This document shows, piece by piece, positions 23,461 to 32,163 of a DNA stretch of 38,986 nt. The stretch is from an uncultured Bariatricus sp. GTDB lineage: Bacteria > Bacillota > Clostridia > Lachnospirales > Lachnospiraceae. The first letter of the stretch is position 1. Each line of letters starts with the position of its first letter. The position numbers and the translations under genes are program-made. A model generated the notes under the pieces. The model had not been told where the DNA came from. It saw only the letters and a program-made list of their open reading frames with translations, and ran no database searches. The stretch is from positions 1 to 38,986 of the forward strand of contig CAKRCD010000018.1 in the NCBI GenBank assembly GCA_934307065.1. The letters are read 5' to 3'.

Positions 23461-24138
23461 CTATAATGAACGAATCACATCTGCCAAATCAGAATGGATC
23501 TCACTTTCCAGATAGCTTTCCATAAATGCTTTCATACTGTTTCTGCTATAACGGTTACCGTGGATAATCTGTCCCAGTCTGCGGACTGTCTTTTCCATCT
23601 CATCATTTACCAGAATATAATCATACTGTTCGGCACACATGATTTCTTCCTGCGCGACGAACAAACGCTCCTGCTGTTCTTCTTCCGTAAGTGATGTATC
23701 CGCTTTAACATGCTCGACCAAGTCTTCCCAAGTCGGCGGAAGCAGGAAAATCAACGTTGCATCCGGACACATTGCTCTCACTTTCATTGCACTTACAACA
23801 TCCGCAATCAGCAGCACATTCCGACCCTTGCTTCGTGCTTCTTCTACTGCTTTGCGTGGAGTCCCGTATCCTACACGGTTATAATATCCGTATTCAATCA
23901 ACTGATGAGAACGCACCATACGGTCAAATTCCAAATGGGAAATGAAATAATATTCCTTACCTTCTACTTCATCTGGGCGTGGGTCTCTGGTCGTGACAGA
24001 AACACATTTACATGCATTCGGATGTTCCTTCATGTACTCCTTTAAAATCGTTCGTTTTCCCATACCGGTTGGTCCTGAAAACACAACCAATTGTCCATAT
24101 TCTGCAATTCGTTCAAAATATTTCTTATCCTGATTCAT
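23461..24138 (-). CDS. Divergent guanylate kinase paralogue
   Basis: A 225-aa P-loop kinase. SVTTRDPRPDEVEGKEYYF and YGTPRKAVEEARSKG match the GMP-binding region of guanylate kinase. Several key positions differ. The P-loop is GPTGMGKRTI instead of GPSGAGKST. EIDWQGA is replaced by IADVVSA. The lid Arg-rich RGTDSEE motif is replaced by KADTSLTEEE. The extra C-terminal 30 residues are unusual. It probably is not the housekeeping Gmk; it may phosphorylate another nucleotide, or sense it. A structured leader of about 200 nt precedes it. Start supported by GGGAGG. Confidence 0.7.
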   Translation of the reverse strand: MNQDKKYFERIAEYGQLVVFSGPTGMGKRTILKEYMKEHPNACKCVSVTTRDPRPDEVEGKEYYFISHLEFDRMVRSHQLIEYGYYNRVGYGTPRKAVEEARSKGRNVLLIADVVSAMKVRAMCPDATLIFLLPPTWEDLVEHVKADTSLTEEEQQERLFVAQEEIMCAEQYDYILVNDEMEKTVRRLGQIIHGNRYSRNSMKAFMESYLESEIHSDLADVIRSL

Positions 24139-24381
24139 AGCTGTTTACCTCCCGCAATTTTATTCACGTGCAACCTGTTATAATATCTACGGATTGTTCC
24201 GTGCTCCGCACTCCCACAATCCTCCAAACATTCGCATATCGCGGGATTAACATCCCACTTTTATACTCATATTTGGGCGAGTCTCAAGGTCTTTCATCCA
24301 ATTATAGGTAAACTCATGTGGATGAAAGACTTTGAGATCCTGATATATTTATATTATAAAAAATTCCAGTTCAAACATCAA
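24139..24381 (-). ncRNA. Long structured 5' leader with promoter, upstream of the guanylate-kinase-like gene
   Basis: On minus, TTGATG (24381-24376), 17 nt and TATAAT (24358-24353) give a start near 24346 and a leader of about 205 nt. Three hairpins follow: a 20-bp stem (24281-24300 with 24319-24338), GGGAT-TAAC-ATCCC (24243-24256), and a two-part hairpin GGATTGT...GTGC/GCAC...ACAATCC (24191-24222). The ribosome site GGGAGG comes after. No known riboswitch consensus was recognised. In the large stem two pairs are G-U in the plus strand but A-C in the minus, so a plus-strand transcript is also possible. Confidence 0.45.
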
Positions 24382-24409
24382 TGAAAGATAATCTCTTAAC
24401 AATTTCCTT

Positions 24410-25627
24410 TTAAAATCCCAATCCACTGAGCATCATATAATATCCGGTCAGAATCACTACAAATACCAGGATAACCGGAAGTGTTTTCTTCATAAGCTGA
24501 CCCCAGGACACATGAAAATATTCCGTGATAATCGCCAGACAGATATGTGTCGGTGAAATCTGCATAGCTGCATAAGACAGTGACATTAAGTACATCAAAA
24601 GGGCTGCTCCCGCATTTGGAATGCTTGCAAATGCGAGTGGAATGAGCAGCACAATCATAGAATTCGCCCCACTGATGATTGTTCCCATGAACATGATAAT
24701 TCCAAAGGCTGCAAACTGCGGAATTGAAGAACCTTCAAACAAATCCGGAAGCCGTCCGACTACCCCGGTATAAGTCAGGATATTTTTGAACATCATCAAA
24801 ATAATGGTATTAAATATAATTCTCCACTCCACAGAAGTTTTTGCAAATGCGAGTACTTCTCTTGCACTCAGTTTATAAACGATAATCGAAAGCAAAATAA
24901 TAAATGGCAATACCTTAATAACGGAAAGATTCAGTGCTATTACCAATACAATGCATAGCACAAGTGGCCAAAAGCAATACAAAAGCTGTTTGAACTCTTC
25001 TTTTTTATCAAAAACTTCTCCCGTATTCCCATATCCTTTCGATAATTTGCGCAAATAACCCAGATAACCAAGCACAAGAAGCACAATTACCATTGGCACC
25101 ATATACAGCACAAATTTTCCGGTTGAGACTGCTGTAATCGAGAGTGCAAGTAAAATAGCATTATAAGTAGGAGAAAAACTCTCGGAAATATGACGGTAAT
25201 AACTTGTAACAAAAGTCTTTTCTTCTATATCTAAGTCATTACCTGTAGCCTTATCTACAATTGCCCCACAGATATTTACCGCTCCTGCCGATGGCAGAAA
25301 CCCGATAATGACAGGTGCTATCACGCACACCAGGCGTCTGTCCCCACTGACCCGCTGCAATGCAAGCTCTGCCCGTTCCAAAAGCTTACGTTCTTCCATA
25401 ATCCGCTGCAAAAACGTGACTAATATAAAGCTTCCAATTACAAGAAGGGTATCCTTCTCATAAATCGAAGTAACCATCATTTTTACTGCTTTTCCAATTG
25501 GAATCTGAAACAAAATGACCGTCAGCAGTATTGCTGCAATCATCGCATCCCTCAGTTGTCTCTTCATCAAGACCATAGCCATAATCACAACAAATATGAC
25601 TGCCAGTTTAAAAAATTCCACCTGCAT
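24410..25627 (-). CDS. DUF401-family membrane protein
   Basis: A 405-aa protein with ten or more hydrophobic segments. FLPSAGAVNICGAIVDKATG and SYYRHISESFSPTYNAILLALSITA (residues about 110-165) are the conserved DUF401 region, and GANSMIVLLIPLAF plus SYAAMQISPTHICLAI mark the second half-repeat. DUF401 belongs to the ion-transporter-like superfamily; substrates are unknown, probably anionic amino or organic acids. The start at 25627 (ATG, AGAAG upstream) is preferred over a TTG 19 codons earlier. It lies upstream of the guanylate-kinase-like gene but has its own unit. Confidence 0.75.
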   Translation of the reverse strand: MQVEFFKLAVIFVVIMAMVLMKRQLRDAMIAAILLTVILFQIPIGKAVKMMVTSIYEKDTLLVIGSFILVTFLQRIMEERKLLERAELALQRVSGDRRLVCVIAPVIIGFLPSAGAVNICGAIVDKATGNDLDIEEKTFVTSYYRHISESFSPTYNAILLALSITAVSTGKFVLYMVPMVIVLLVLGYLGYLRKLSKGYGNTGEVFDKKEEFKQLLYCFWPLVLCIVLVIALNLSVIKVLPFIILLSIIVYKLSAREVLAFAKTSVEWRIIFNTIILMMFKNILTYTGVVGRLPDLFEGSSIPQFAAFGIIMFMGTIISGANSMIVLLIPLAFASIPNAGAALLMYLMSLSYAAMQISPTHICLAIITEYFHVSWGQLMKKTLPVILVFVVILTGYYMMLSGLGF

Positions 25628-25690
25628 TTCTCTTCTAATTCCTTTTCCTGTATTGTACTTTAGATACGCATGATATAGAATCAATTATAC

Positions 25691-25721
25691 TAGAAAAGGG
25701 ACACTAGGTGTCCCTTTTCTA
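25691..25721 (-). terminator. Terminator of the NMT1/Ssu-type ABC operon
   Basis: TAGAAAAGGGACAC (25691-25704) pairs perfectly with GTGTCCCTTTTCTA (25708-25721) around a three-nt loop. The T-run sits within the 3' arm. Confidence 0.7.
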
Positions 25722-25767
25722 ATTGATAAGTTATAAATTCTTATGAAATAAGTCAGTCCGTTGCTTC

Positions 25768-26964
25768 TTATTTGCCAAATCCTTCAATTTTTGCCGGATT
25801 TGCAACCTGCTCAATTTTGACAGTTGCGTTCTTTGGTGCAACAGGATCACCTACTGTATAATCACTAGGCATTTCTTCATCCGGGCAAACACTTGTCCAT
25901 GCTTTGTCCATAATTTCATCTACACTAAGGTCTTTTTTCTCAATAAGACCAAGACGAAGATAATCGGAAACGATTTCACGTAGTGCAGATTCTGTAAATT
26001 CATCTGATAATCCAAAGTGAAGAGAATCCCAGAATGCATGCTGATTTTCCATCTCACCTGTAATCTTGCTGTTGTCATACATCATCTGAAGAGCTTCCTC
26101 ACAATGTAAGCGGTTATACTGTCCGGCACGTTTAATTGCCATAGTAGCATATTTTGCATGAATAGGATTGTTCTTAATAAAATCATTATTCATTGCAGTT
26201 ACGCAGCATGGTTCTGCTTTGAACTCTTCATCATAAGTAATAGATGTAATCATTCTTAAATCATCTTTGTAGTTTGCAATCACAAAGTAGTCAGAGAAAA
26301 TAGATGCATCTACTTCTCCATTTTCCAAAGCGGCAATTGTTGCAGCACTATCAGCAATATCCACAAACTCTACTTCTGAAGTAGGGTCAACTCCAGCTTT
26401 GTCAAGCAGACGGCTGCTGATATTATAATCTGAGTTACCGATTCCATCATGGATTGCAATCTTCTTACCCTTTAAGTCTGCTGCTGTCTGAATTGAGCTA
26501 TCCTTTGGAACAAAGATTGATTTACATCCAATATGTGCTCCCGCTACGAATGTAAAGTTTACACCATTTGTGATAGGTACAAGGTTTGTTGCAATATGGT
26601 CTGTTCCCCACTGGCACTGTCCGGTACCTACTGTATTTGTAACAGATTCGCCTTCCATAAATGTAGCATTAATACCATATTCTTTATAGTATCCTAATTC
26701 TTCTGCCGTATATACTGCAGATACACAAGTTCCTCCATTGTACAAGTAATGAATTTCTGTTCCAAATACCGGTTCTTTCTGCATTGCTTCCCAGTCTTCT
26801 TCTGAAACTGCCTCCGGACGTTCTACATCACTCTTACTTGTGTCTTCTTTCTTTGTCTCTTCCTTTGAAGAGTCGCCTCCCTTACTGCCACATGCTGCAA
26901 GGGACAGAGCCATTACAGAAATCATTGCAGCAGCCATTACGCGTTTTGCGTTTCTCAACTTCAT
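25768..26964 (-). CDS. NMT1/SsuA-like ABC substrate-binding lipoprotein
   Basis: A 398-aa lipoprotein precursor with lipobox LAACG after a basic, hydrophobic signal peptide and a Lys/Glu/Ser linker. AEELGYYKEYGINATFMEG and LKGKKIAIHDGIGNSDYNISSRLLDKAGVDP are typical of the NMT1/SsuA/TauA group, which bind sulfonates, nitrate or pyrimidine precursors. Unusual cysteine-bearing segments (NGGTCVSAVYT, GAHIGCKSIF, AEPCCVTAMN) and a C-terminal extension set it apart. The ligand is unknown. Third gene of a permease-ATPase-binding protein operon. Confidence 0.85.
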   Translation of the reverse strand: MKLRNAKRVMAAAMISVMALSLAACGSKGGDSSKEETKKEDTSKSDVERPEAVSEEDWEAMQKEPVFGTEIHYLYNGGTCVSAVYTAEELGYYKEYGINATFMEGESVTNTVGTGQCQWGTDHIATNLVPITNGVNFTFVAGAHIGCKSIFVPKDSSIQTAADLKGKKIAIHDGIGNSDYNISSRLLDKAGVDPTSEVEFVDIADSAATIAALENGEVDASIFSDYFVIANYKDDLRMITSITYDEEFKAEPCCVTAMNNDFIKNNPIHAKYATMAIKRAGQYNRLHCEEALQMMYDNSKITGEMENQHAFWDSLHFGLSDEFTESALREIVSDYLRLGLIEKKDLSVDEIMDKAWTSVCPDEEMPSDYTVGDPVAPKNATVKIEQVANPAKIEGFGK

Positions 26965-27049
26965 ACTTTTTCTCCTTTAAAAAATTATATTTTCCAATCA
27001 CCAGTGACATACCCACACCGGCAATATTTGGAACTGATTCAGTTTGTGG

Positions 27050-27820
27050 CTATGAATTACCACCAAAATGCAAACGGTTCAGAATCCTATTACGATACTC
27101 AACAAATTCCTCTGAAGAACGCTTTCTTGGATAAGGCTGTTCAATCCTGATATCATCTACAATTCTTCCAGGGTTTGCCTCCATAACAATTACTCTGGTT
27201 CCCATATAGATTGCCTCATCTACATCATGCGTAACCATGATGGCGAGCTGTTGCTTTTCAGACCAGATTTTTAAAATCTCATCCTGCATATTCATTCGGG
27301 TAAACGCATCCAAAGCCCCAAGTGGTTCATCCAATAACAAGATATCCGGCTCGTTAATCAGAGAACGAACCAGTGCCACCCTTTGTGCCATACCACCTGA
27401 CAACTGTTCCGGATAATCATCCTTGAAATTCTCCAGACCAATTATGTCTATCATCCGTTTTACTTTATCTTCATTGCCCTTCAGCTTACCCTGCATTTTC
27501 AGGCTGAACCCAATATTCTTCTCGACTGTCAGCCATGGGAACAATGTTGGTTTCTGGAAAACCATACCTCTTTCCGGTGACGGTTCTGTAACCTCTTTAT
27601 CATCTACAGTAACGGTACCTGTGGTCGGCTTAATCAGTCCTGCTACCAGACGCAGAATCGTAGATTTCCCACAGCCGGAAGGTCCTACCAGACTGATAAA
27701 TTCACCACTGTTAAGCGACAAATCAATTTCATTTAACGCATGTGTTACCTCATCAGTTTCTATTTTTGCAAAACTCTTAGACACATTATTCAATTTTAAT
27801 GTTACGCTCTTATCCCCCAT
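27050..27820 (-). CDS. SsuB/TauB-type ABC transporter ATP-binding protein
   Basis: A 256-aa nucleotide-binding domain. Walker A is GPSGCGKST, the signature is LSGGMAQRVALVRSL, Walker B is ILLLDEPLGALD and the H-switch is MVTHDVDEAIYMG, the wording characteristic of the nitrate/sulfonate/taurine group. VVDDIRIEQPYPRKRSSEEF is the usual C-terminal tail. Its ATG directly follows the permease stop (TAAATG). Confidence 0.92.
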   Translation of the reverse strand: MGDKSVTLKLNNVSKSFAKIETDEVTHALNEIDLSLNSGEFISLVGPSGCGKSTILRLVAGLIKPTTGTVTVDDKEVTEPSPERGMVFQKPTLFPWLTVEKNIGFSLKMQGKLKGNEDKVKRMIDIIGLENFKDDYPEQLSGGMAQRVALVRSLINEPDILLLDEPLGALDAFTRMNMQDEILKIWSEKQQLAIMVTHDVDEAIYMGTRVIVMEANPGRIVDDIRIEQPYPRKRSSEEFVEYRNRILNRLHFGGNS

Positions 27821-28867
27821 TTATTTCACAACTCCATTCTGCCATCTTAACAAGCGTCGTTTTATTAAATCCAAGCCTCTTGTAACAATCGTAAAAATAA
27901 TACAGATTACAAATAATGCTGCAAACATCTTGTCATATGCTGCCCATGATTTAGCCCAGTTCATATACCATCCAAGACCTGCTTTTACACCCATCATTTC
28001 AGCAACTGTAATGGATACACATGCAGAACTCATAGCCTGTGTACATCCCTGCAGAATAGATGGCATCGCATAAGGGATCGCGACCCGGAAAACAAGCTGA
28101 CGTTCATTGGCTCCCAGCGTTTTCGCAGCTTCAAAATAACTCTTATCCACATTGGAAATACCTGTCATAGAGGCAACGGTTACTGCAAACCATGAACCAA
28201 GTGCAATAACGAAAATCGCTCCTTTAAATAAAGAAGTAGCAACAACCATGATAATCGGAATCCACGTCGGTGTCGGGATTGGTCCCAAAAATTTGATAAT
28301 CGGATTTACCCAATATTTTACTTTTTCAGAATAGCCACAGGTAATACCAGTTACCAGGCCAACCGCAACTCCTGCGAAATATCCAAGAAACATCAATCGT
28401 AAAGTATGTAAGGTACATTCAATCAAATACGCTTTATCTGACCACGCAATATTCAGAATCGCATTCATACAAGGTACAAATGGCTGAGTAAGAATACCCG
28501 TTTTCAAGGTCATATAGTCATATGCTGCAAGCAAAAGAAACAGCGCTGAATTTAGCGGTGCACGGTATCTGACCTTTTCTATACTCGTCAGGTCACCCCT
28601 TATTTTTTTCGCTAATGCAACTAAAAAATATACTACATACAGTCCGATGAAGAAAATTAATGCTTTCAGATAAGTATTTGGCTCAGAATTCGAAATTTTA
28701 TCTGGAACCAACTTATACTCTAAAATAGCAATAATTCCACAGACTACAGGCAGTATCATAATAATCCAGTCCAGCATAATCTGAAATTTTGTTTTTTCTT
28801 TCGCTTCAAGCTGACGAAGTTGTTGTCTGCTTAAGCTTCCAGAATTTGCAACAGATTCGTTTTTCAT
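27821..28867 (-). CDS. SsuC/TauC-type ABC transporter permease
   Basis: A 348-aa permease with a charged N-terminal segment (SLSRQQLRQLEAKEK) and two extra helices before the BPD_transp_1 core. The core shows GVAVGLVTGITCGYSEKVKYWVNP and GPIPTPTWIPIIMV, followed by the EAA loop EAAKTLGANERQLVFRVAIPYAMP. The start at 28867 follows GAGAGG at eight nt; an upstream in-frame reading from 28993 begins without a ribosome site. It forms the channel with the downstream ATPase and lipoprotein. Confidence 0.88.
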   Translation of the reverse strand: MKNESVANSGSLSRQQLRQLEAKEKTKFQIMLDWIIMILPVVCGIIAILEYKLVPDKISNSEPNTYLKALIFFIGLYVVYFLVALAKKIRGDLTSIEKVRYRAPLNSALFLLLAAYDYMTLKTGILTQPFVPCMNAILNIAWSDKAYLIECTLHTLRLMFLGYFAGVAVGLVTGITCGYSEKVKYWVNPIIKFLGPIPTPTWIPIIMVVATSLFKGAIFVIALGSWFAVTVASMTGISNVDKSYFEAAKTLGANERQLVFRVAIPYAMPSILQGCTQAMSSACVSITVAEMMGVKAGLGWYMNWAKSWAAYDKMFAALFVICIIFTIVTRGLDLIKRRLLRWQNGVVK

Positions 28868-29010
28868 TCCTTTTTCCTCTCCCATTAAGTTTATTAATCT
28901 TTTCTTTGCGAATCGCTTGTATCTAATCCATTTGGAAGAATACCATAAAACATGTATATATGTAAAATAGATTATTTTCATATATTTCTTCATCTATTTG
29001 CACAATCTAT

Positions 29011-29038
29011 ATATTAATATTCATTAATTTTTAGTCAA
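29011..29038 (-). promoter_or_regulatory. Candidate promoter of the NMT1/Ssu-type operon
   Basis: TTGACT (29038-29033), 16 nt and TAATAT (29016-29011) on minus; the leader is about 135 nt. A second weaker pair may lie closer to the gene. No riboswitch recognised in the leader. Confidence 0.5.
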
Positions 29039-29048
29039 ATTGCATAAA

Positions 29049-29080
29049 AAGTGTCAGCCTCTTGCAAGAAACTGACACTT
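29049..29080. terminator. Terminator after the M20 amidohydrolase gene
   Basis: AAGTGTCAG (29049-29057) pairs with CTGACACTT (29072-29080), with an inner CTTGCAAG palindrome in the loop; TTTTTATG follows on minus and GATCTTTTTT on plus. Confidence 0.8.
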
Positions 29081-29112
29081 GATCTTTTTTACTTATCTTT
29101 TCAGTTTTTTAT

Positions 29113-30342
29113 CTATTTCTCAATCTGCCCCATACATCCCTGGCATGCAATCATAGCAAAAGTCCCTGCTGCTCCGGCAAGTACCGTATCATCAAACTGA
29201 TATAACGGACTATGTAAGCCCGGCACTTCAGCTTTCTCTTTTGGCTTAATTCCAACAAACATATACACAGCAGGAACAAGACTGCTGTATTCTGAGAAGT
29301 TCTCTCCGCCCAGATTATCTTCCTCGATAATGTAGACCTGATTTTCTCCAAGAATCTGGGTTGCTGCTGCCTGTACTCCCTCTAAAAGCTCCGGTGCATT
29401 GTGAACACTGTCCCCGTGAATCATAATTTCTGCTTCATAAGTGGTGTCATACACTTCACATACAGCTTTGACCTGTTTCTCGATTTCTTCTCCCATTTTC
29501 TCAAGCACTTCACGCTTTACGGCACGCATGGTTCCGCCAAATTCGCAGGACTCCGGAATAATATTTCCAATGTGGTTATCTCCTGCAAGCATATAAGTAA
29601 CAGAAAGAATTCCGGACTCTGTTCCGCTGATTTTTCTGGTCAGAATCGATGGTAAATGCTGATAAATTTCATTTGCTGCTGCAATCGGGTCATTGGTCTG
29701 CTCCGGCCAGGAAGCATGACCTTTCTTTCCTATTATCTTGATTTTGAATCCGCCTACACAGCCAAATGCATAGCGTCTTGCAATTCCGATTTTTCCGCTT
29801 TCTACGGAAGGCCATCCATGTGCGGCAAATGCCATGTCAACTTTTGGATTTTCCAGTACTTTATCCTCATGAATCAGGGTATCTGCTCCTTTTCCTACTT
29901 CTTCTCCCGGCTGGAAAACGAATTTTACCGTTCCTCCAAATTCATCCCGAAGTTCGGAAAGTATCTTTGCAGCACCGATGATCCATGTGGCATGTCCGTC
30001 ATGTCCGCAGGCATGCATCTGTCCAGGATTCTGGGATTTGTACTCACATTCTCCCGGTTCTTCAATCGGAAGGGCATCAATATCTGCACGTAAGAGAATG
30101 TTTTTTCCGGTGTCTTTCGTTCCATGCATAAGCGCCACGATTCCGCTTCCGCCTGCCACATGCTCGGTAATCTCAAGTCCCGGAATCTTCTTCAGTTCGC
30201 CTGCAATAATATCATGAGTCTGAGGCAAATCAATTCCCAGCTCCGGGTGCTGATGAAGTGTACGGCGAATCTGAATCAGTTCAGGTTCTATTTCACTGGC
30301 AATCTTTTTAATCTTTTCTTCTATGCACTTTGATGCTTCCAT
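29113..30342 (-). CDS. M20-family amidohydrolase (YxeP/N-acyl-amino-acid deacylase type)
   Basis: A 409-aa cytosolic metalloenzyme. RRTLHQHPELG at the N-terminus, MHACGHDGHATWIIGAA, and QPGEEVGKGAD with the catalytic Glu identify the M20D/IAA-amino-acid hydrolase group, including the metal-ligand Cys of HACGHD. It removes acyl groups from N-acyl amino acids. The start at 30342 follows AGGAG. Placed after a polar amino-acid ABC transporter in the same order as the yxeMNOP genes of B. subtilis, where YxeP deacetylates N-acetylated S-(2-succino)cysteine. A similar salvage role is inferred. Confidence 0.85.
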   Translation of the reverse strand: MEASKCIEEKIKKIASEIEPELIQIRRTLHQHPELGIDLPQTHDIIAGELKKIPGLEITEHVAGGSGIVALMHGTKDTGKNILLRADIDALPIEEPGECEYKSQNPGQMHACGHDGHATWIIGAAKILSELRDEFGGTVKFVFQPGEEVGKGADTLIHEDKVLENPKVDMAFAAHGWPSVESGKIGIARRYAFGCVGGFKIKIIGKKGHASWPEQTNDPIAAANEIYQHLPSILTRKISGTESGILSVTYMLAGDNHIGNIIPESCEFGGTMRAVKREVLEKMGEEIEKQVKAVCEVYDTTYEAEIMIHGDSVHNAPELLEGVQAAATQILGENQVYIIEEDNLGGENFSEYSSLVPAVYMFVGIKPKEKAEVPGLHSPLYQFDDTVLAGAAGTFAMIACQGCMGQIEK

Positions 30343-30415
30343 ATTTCTTTTCTCCTTCTGTTTAGATATTGAAACCAAAAGACGTCTTTATAGTATTGGA
30401 CTTCTTTATAGGATA

Positions 30416-30446
30416 AAAGGCCCGCACATCTACTGTACAGGCCTTT
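30416..30446 (-). terminator. Hairpin between the ABC ATPase and amidohydrolase genes
   Basis: AAAGGCC pairs with GGCCTTT and the stem continues TGTACA/TGTGCG with G-U pairs on the minus RNA; TTTATCC follows. A terminator or attenuator between the transporter and amidohydrolase genes. Confidence 0.6.
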
Positions 30447-30453
30447 GATTATC

Positions 30454-31212
30454 TTATTTTCGATTTACAAAATTCAGGAACTGCTGAAGTCTTGGGTTCT
30501 GCGGATTATCAATAATTTCTTCCGGTGTACCATCAGCCGCAATCTTTCCACCATCCATAAATAAGATTCTGCTTGCGACCTCTCTTGCGAAACCAATTTC
30601 ATGTGTTACAAGAATCATCGTGGTTCCTTCTTCTGCAAGAGATTTGATTGTATTAAGAACTTCTCCTACCAGCTCGGGATCAAGAGCGGAAGTTGGTTCG
30701 TCAAATAATACAACGTTTGGATTCACTGCCAGTGCTCTGGCAATACCGACTCTCTGCTGCTGTCCACCTGACAATTTCGACGGATAAAAATCCTTTCTTT
30801 CAAGCATTCCTACTTTTTTCAGAAGTTCAAGAGCAATCTTTTCTGCCTCTGCCTTTGGCTTTTTCTGAACAACAACTAAGGCTTCCATTACATTTTCAAG
30901 AGCGGTTTTATTCTTAAATAAGTTATAGCTCTGGAATACCATGGATGAATGCTTACGAAGCTCCAACACATCTTTCTTTGTATGATGTTCTGCATCTACG
31001 CACACATTTCCAATTGTAATTTTTCCTTTTGTAGGTACGGTTAAATAATTCAGACATCTGAGCAAGGTTGATTTTCCTGTACCAGAAGGTCCGAGAATCG
31101 CAATTACTTCATTCTTATTGATTGTAAGATTGATATCTGACAGAACTTTCGTATCTGCATCAAATTCCTTATATAAATGTTCCACCTTTACCAATTGTGT
31201 TTCTGTTCCCAT
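30454..31212 (-). CDS. Polar amino-acid ABC transporter ATP-binding protein (GlnQ/YxeO type)
   Basis: A 252-aa nucleotide-binding domain. Walker A is GPSGTGKST, then [18 protein letters not shown], signature [15 protein letters not shown], Walker [13 protein letters not shown], and [12 protein letters not shown], the PAAT-family switch sequence. The start is taken as ATG 31212 with AGGAAG ten nt upstream; a TTG three codons earlier is less likely. It powers the transporter of the preceding lipoprotein and permease genes. Confidence 0.92.
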   Translation of the reverse strand: MGTETQLVKVEHLYKEFDADTKVLSDINLTINKNEVIAILGPSGTGKSTLLRCLNYLTVPTKGKITIGNVCVDAEHHTKKDVLELRKHSSMVFQSYNLFKNKTALENVMEALVVVQKKPKAEAEKIALELLKKVGMLERKDFYPSKLSGGQQQRVGIARALAVNPNVVLFDEPTSALDPELVGEVLNTIKSLAEEGTTMILVTHEIGFAREVASRILFMDGGKIAADGTPEEIIDNPQNPRLQQFLNFVNRK

Positions 31213-31235
31213 AATTTTCAATCTTCCTGACTATA

Positions 31236-32075
31236 TTATTTCTGGATTAATTTTGTCATATCTGCGTACATATATTTTTCAGTGATTTTTCCAACTGTTC
31301 CGTCGTCAATCATATCCTGAAGTACTTTATTCAGTTCTTCTGTAAGCTTGTCTCCTCTTTCTGTCTTAGGAAGGAAATAAGCTACGTTGTTAGCCATAAG
31401 GTTTTCATCAAAGAAACGGAATTTAGCTTCTTCATGGTTGTGTGTAAATGCATTTACGTTTGTTGTTGTATTTGCATAGGCCTGAATTCTTCCAAGTGTA
31501 AGGTCATTCATACCAACAGCACTGTCGTCATAAAGTGTCACTTCGAATCCAATCTCTTTCGCAGCATCTTCAATGATTGTCTGTGCAGCCTGTCCGTTCG
31601 TACATCCAACCTTTTTGCCCTTCAAATCTTCCAGTGTCTTGTAGCTGGAATCTTCATTTACGATCACACACTGTGCATCTCCATAATATGGAATCGTTGC
31701 ATTGTACTTGTCTGTTCTTTCTGCCTTCACAGCGAAGCAGTTTGCTGCAACATCTGCACGAGCTGTGTCAAGTTCTCCCCAGAGAGCATCAAAAGCTGCA
31801 CGTTTTACTTCATATTCCCAGCCAGTACGTCTTGAAATTTCTTCCCACATTTCAGCATCGATGCCAGTCCACTCTTTTCCATCATCAGAAAGAAGACTGT
31901 ACGGAAGACCTGTTCCTGCTGTGATGACAGTAACTTTCTCTGTTTCTTCCTTCTTGTCATCTGTTGTTGTCTCTGTTTTCGCATTGGAATCGTCTGAGCT
32001 TTTGCTTCCGCATCCGGCTACAGTTGCTACTGCCATTACAGTAACTAATAATGCTGCTAATACACGCTTTTTCAT
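31236..32075 (-). CDS. Polar amino-acid ABC transporter substrate-binding lipoprotein
   Basis: A 279-aa SBP_bac_3 family precursor with lipobox TVAGC and a Ser/Thr/Lys linker. VTAGTGLPYSLLSDDGKEWTG and GIDAEMWEEISRRTGWEYE form the start of the binding fold; AAFDALWGELDTARADVAAN and LEDLKGKKVGCTNGQAAQTI complete lobe 1. Closest group by eye: cystine and S-substituted cysteine binders (TcyA/YxeM). Ribosome site GAGGAGG. A palindromic hairpin separates it from the permease gene. Confidence 0.9.
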   Translation of the reverse strand: MKKRVLAALLVTVMAVATVAGCGSKSSDDSNAKTETTTDDKKEETEKVTVITAGTGLPYSLLSDDGKEWTGIDAEMWEEISRRTGWEYEVKRAAFDALWGELDTARADVAANCFAVKAERTDKYNATIPYYGDAQCVIVNEDSSYKTLEDLKGKKVGCTNGQAAQTIIEDAAKEIGFEVTLYDDSAVGMNDLTLGRIQAYANTTTNVNAFTHNHEEAKFRFFDENLMANNVAYFLPKTERGDKLTEELNKVLQDMIDDGTVGKITEKYMYADMTKLIQK

Positions 32076-32117
32076 ATTATGCGTCCTCCTCTTTCATATT
32101 CTTTTTTTCTAATATAT

Positions 32118-32141
32118 CTTAACGGGAATTTCCCGAATAAG
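32118..32141 (-). other. Palindromic hairpin between permease and binding-protein genes
   Basis: CTTAtt-CGGGAA-A-TTCCCG-ttAAG on minus, a nearly perfect 24-nt palindrome without a following T-run. Such intercistronic hairpins often protect one mRNA segment; it may also be an operator of an internal promoter. Confidence 0.45.
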
Positions 32142-32163
32142 ATGCCTCTCTGACACATGTTTT

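Noticed and set aside
24281..24338. Possible CRISPR repeat pair
   Set aside because: It is one inverted pair with no further direct repeats, spacers or cas genes.
27423..28073. 216-codon plus-strand open reading
   Set aside because: Antisense across the join of the Ssu-type ATPase and permease genes; composition is that of a shadow frame.
28868..29010. TPP or other riboswitch before the NMT1-type operon
   Set aside because: NMT1-like systems can carry thiamine elements, but no TPP core motifs are present in this leader.
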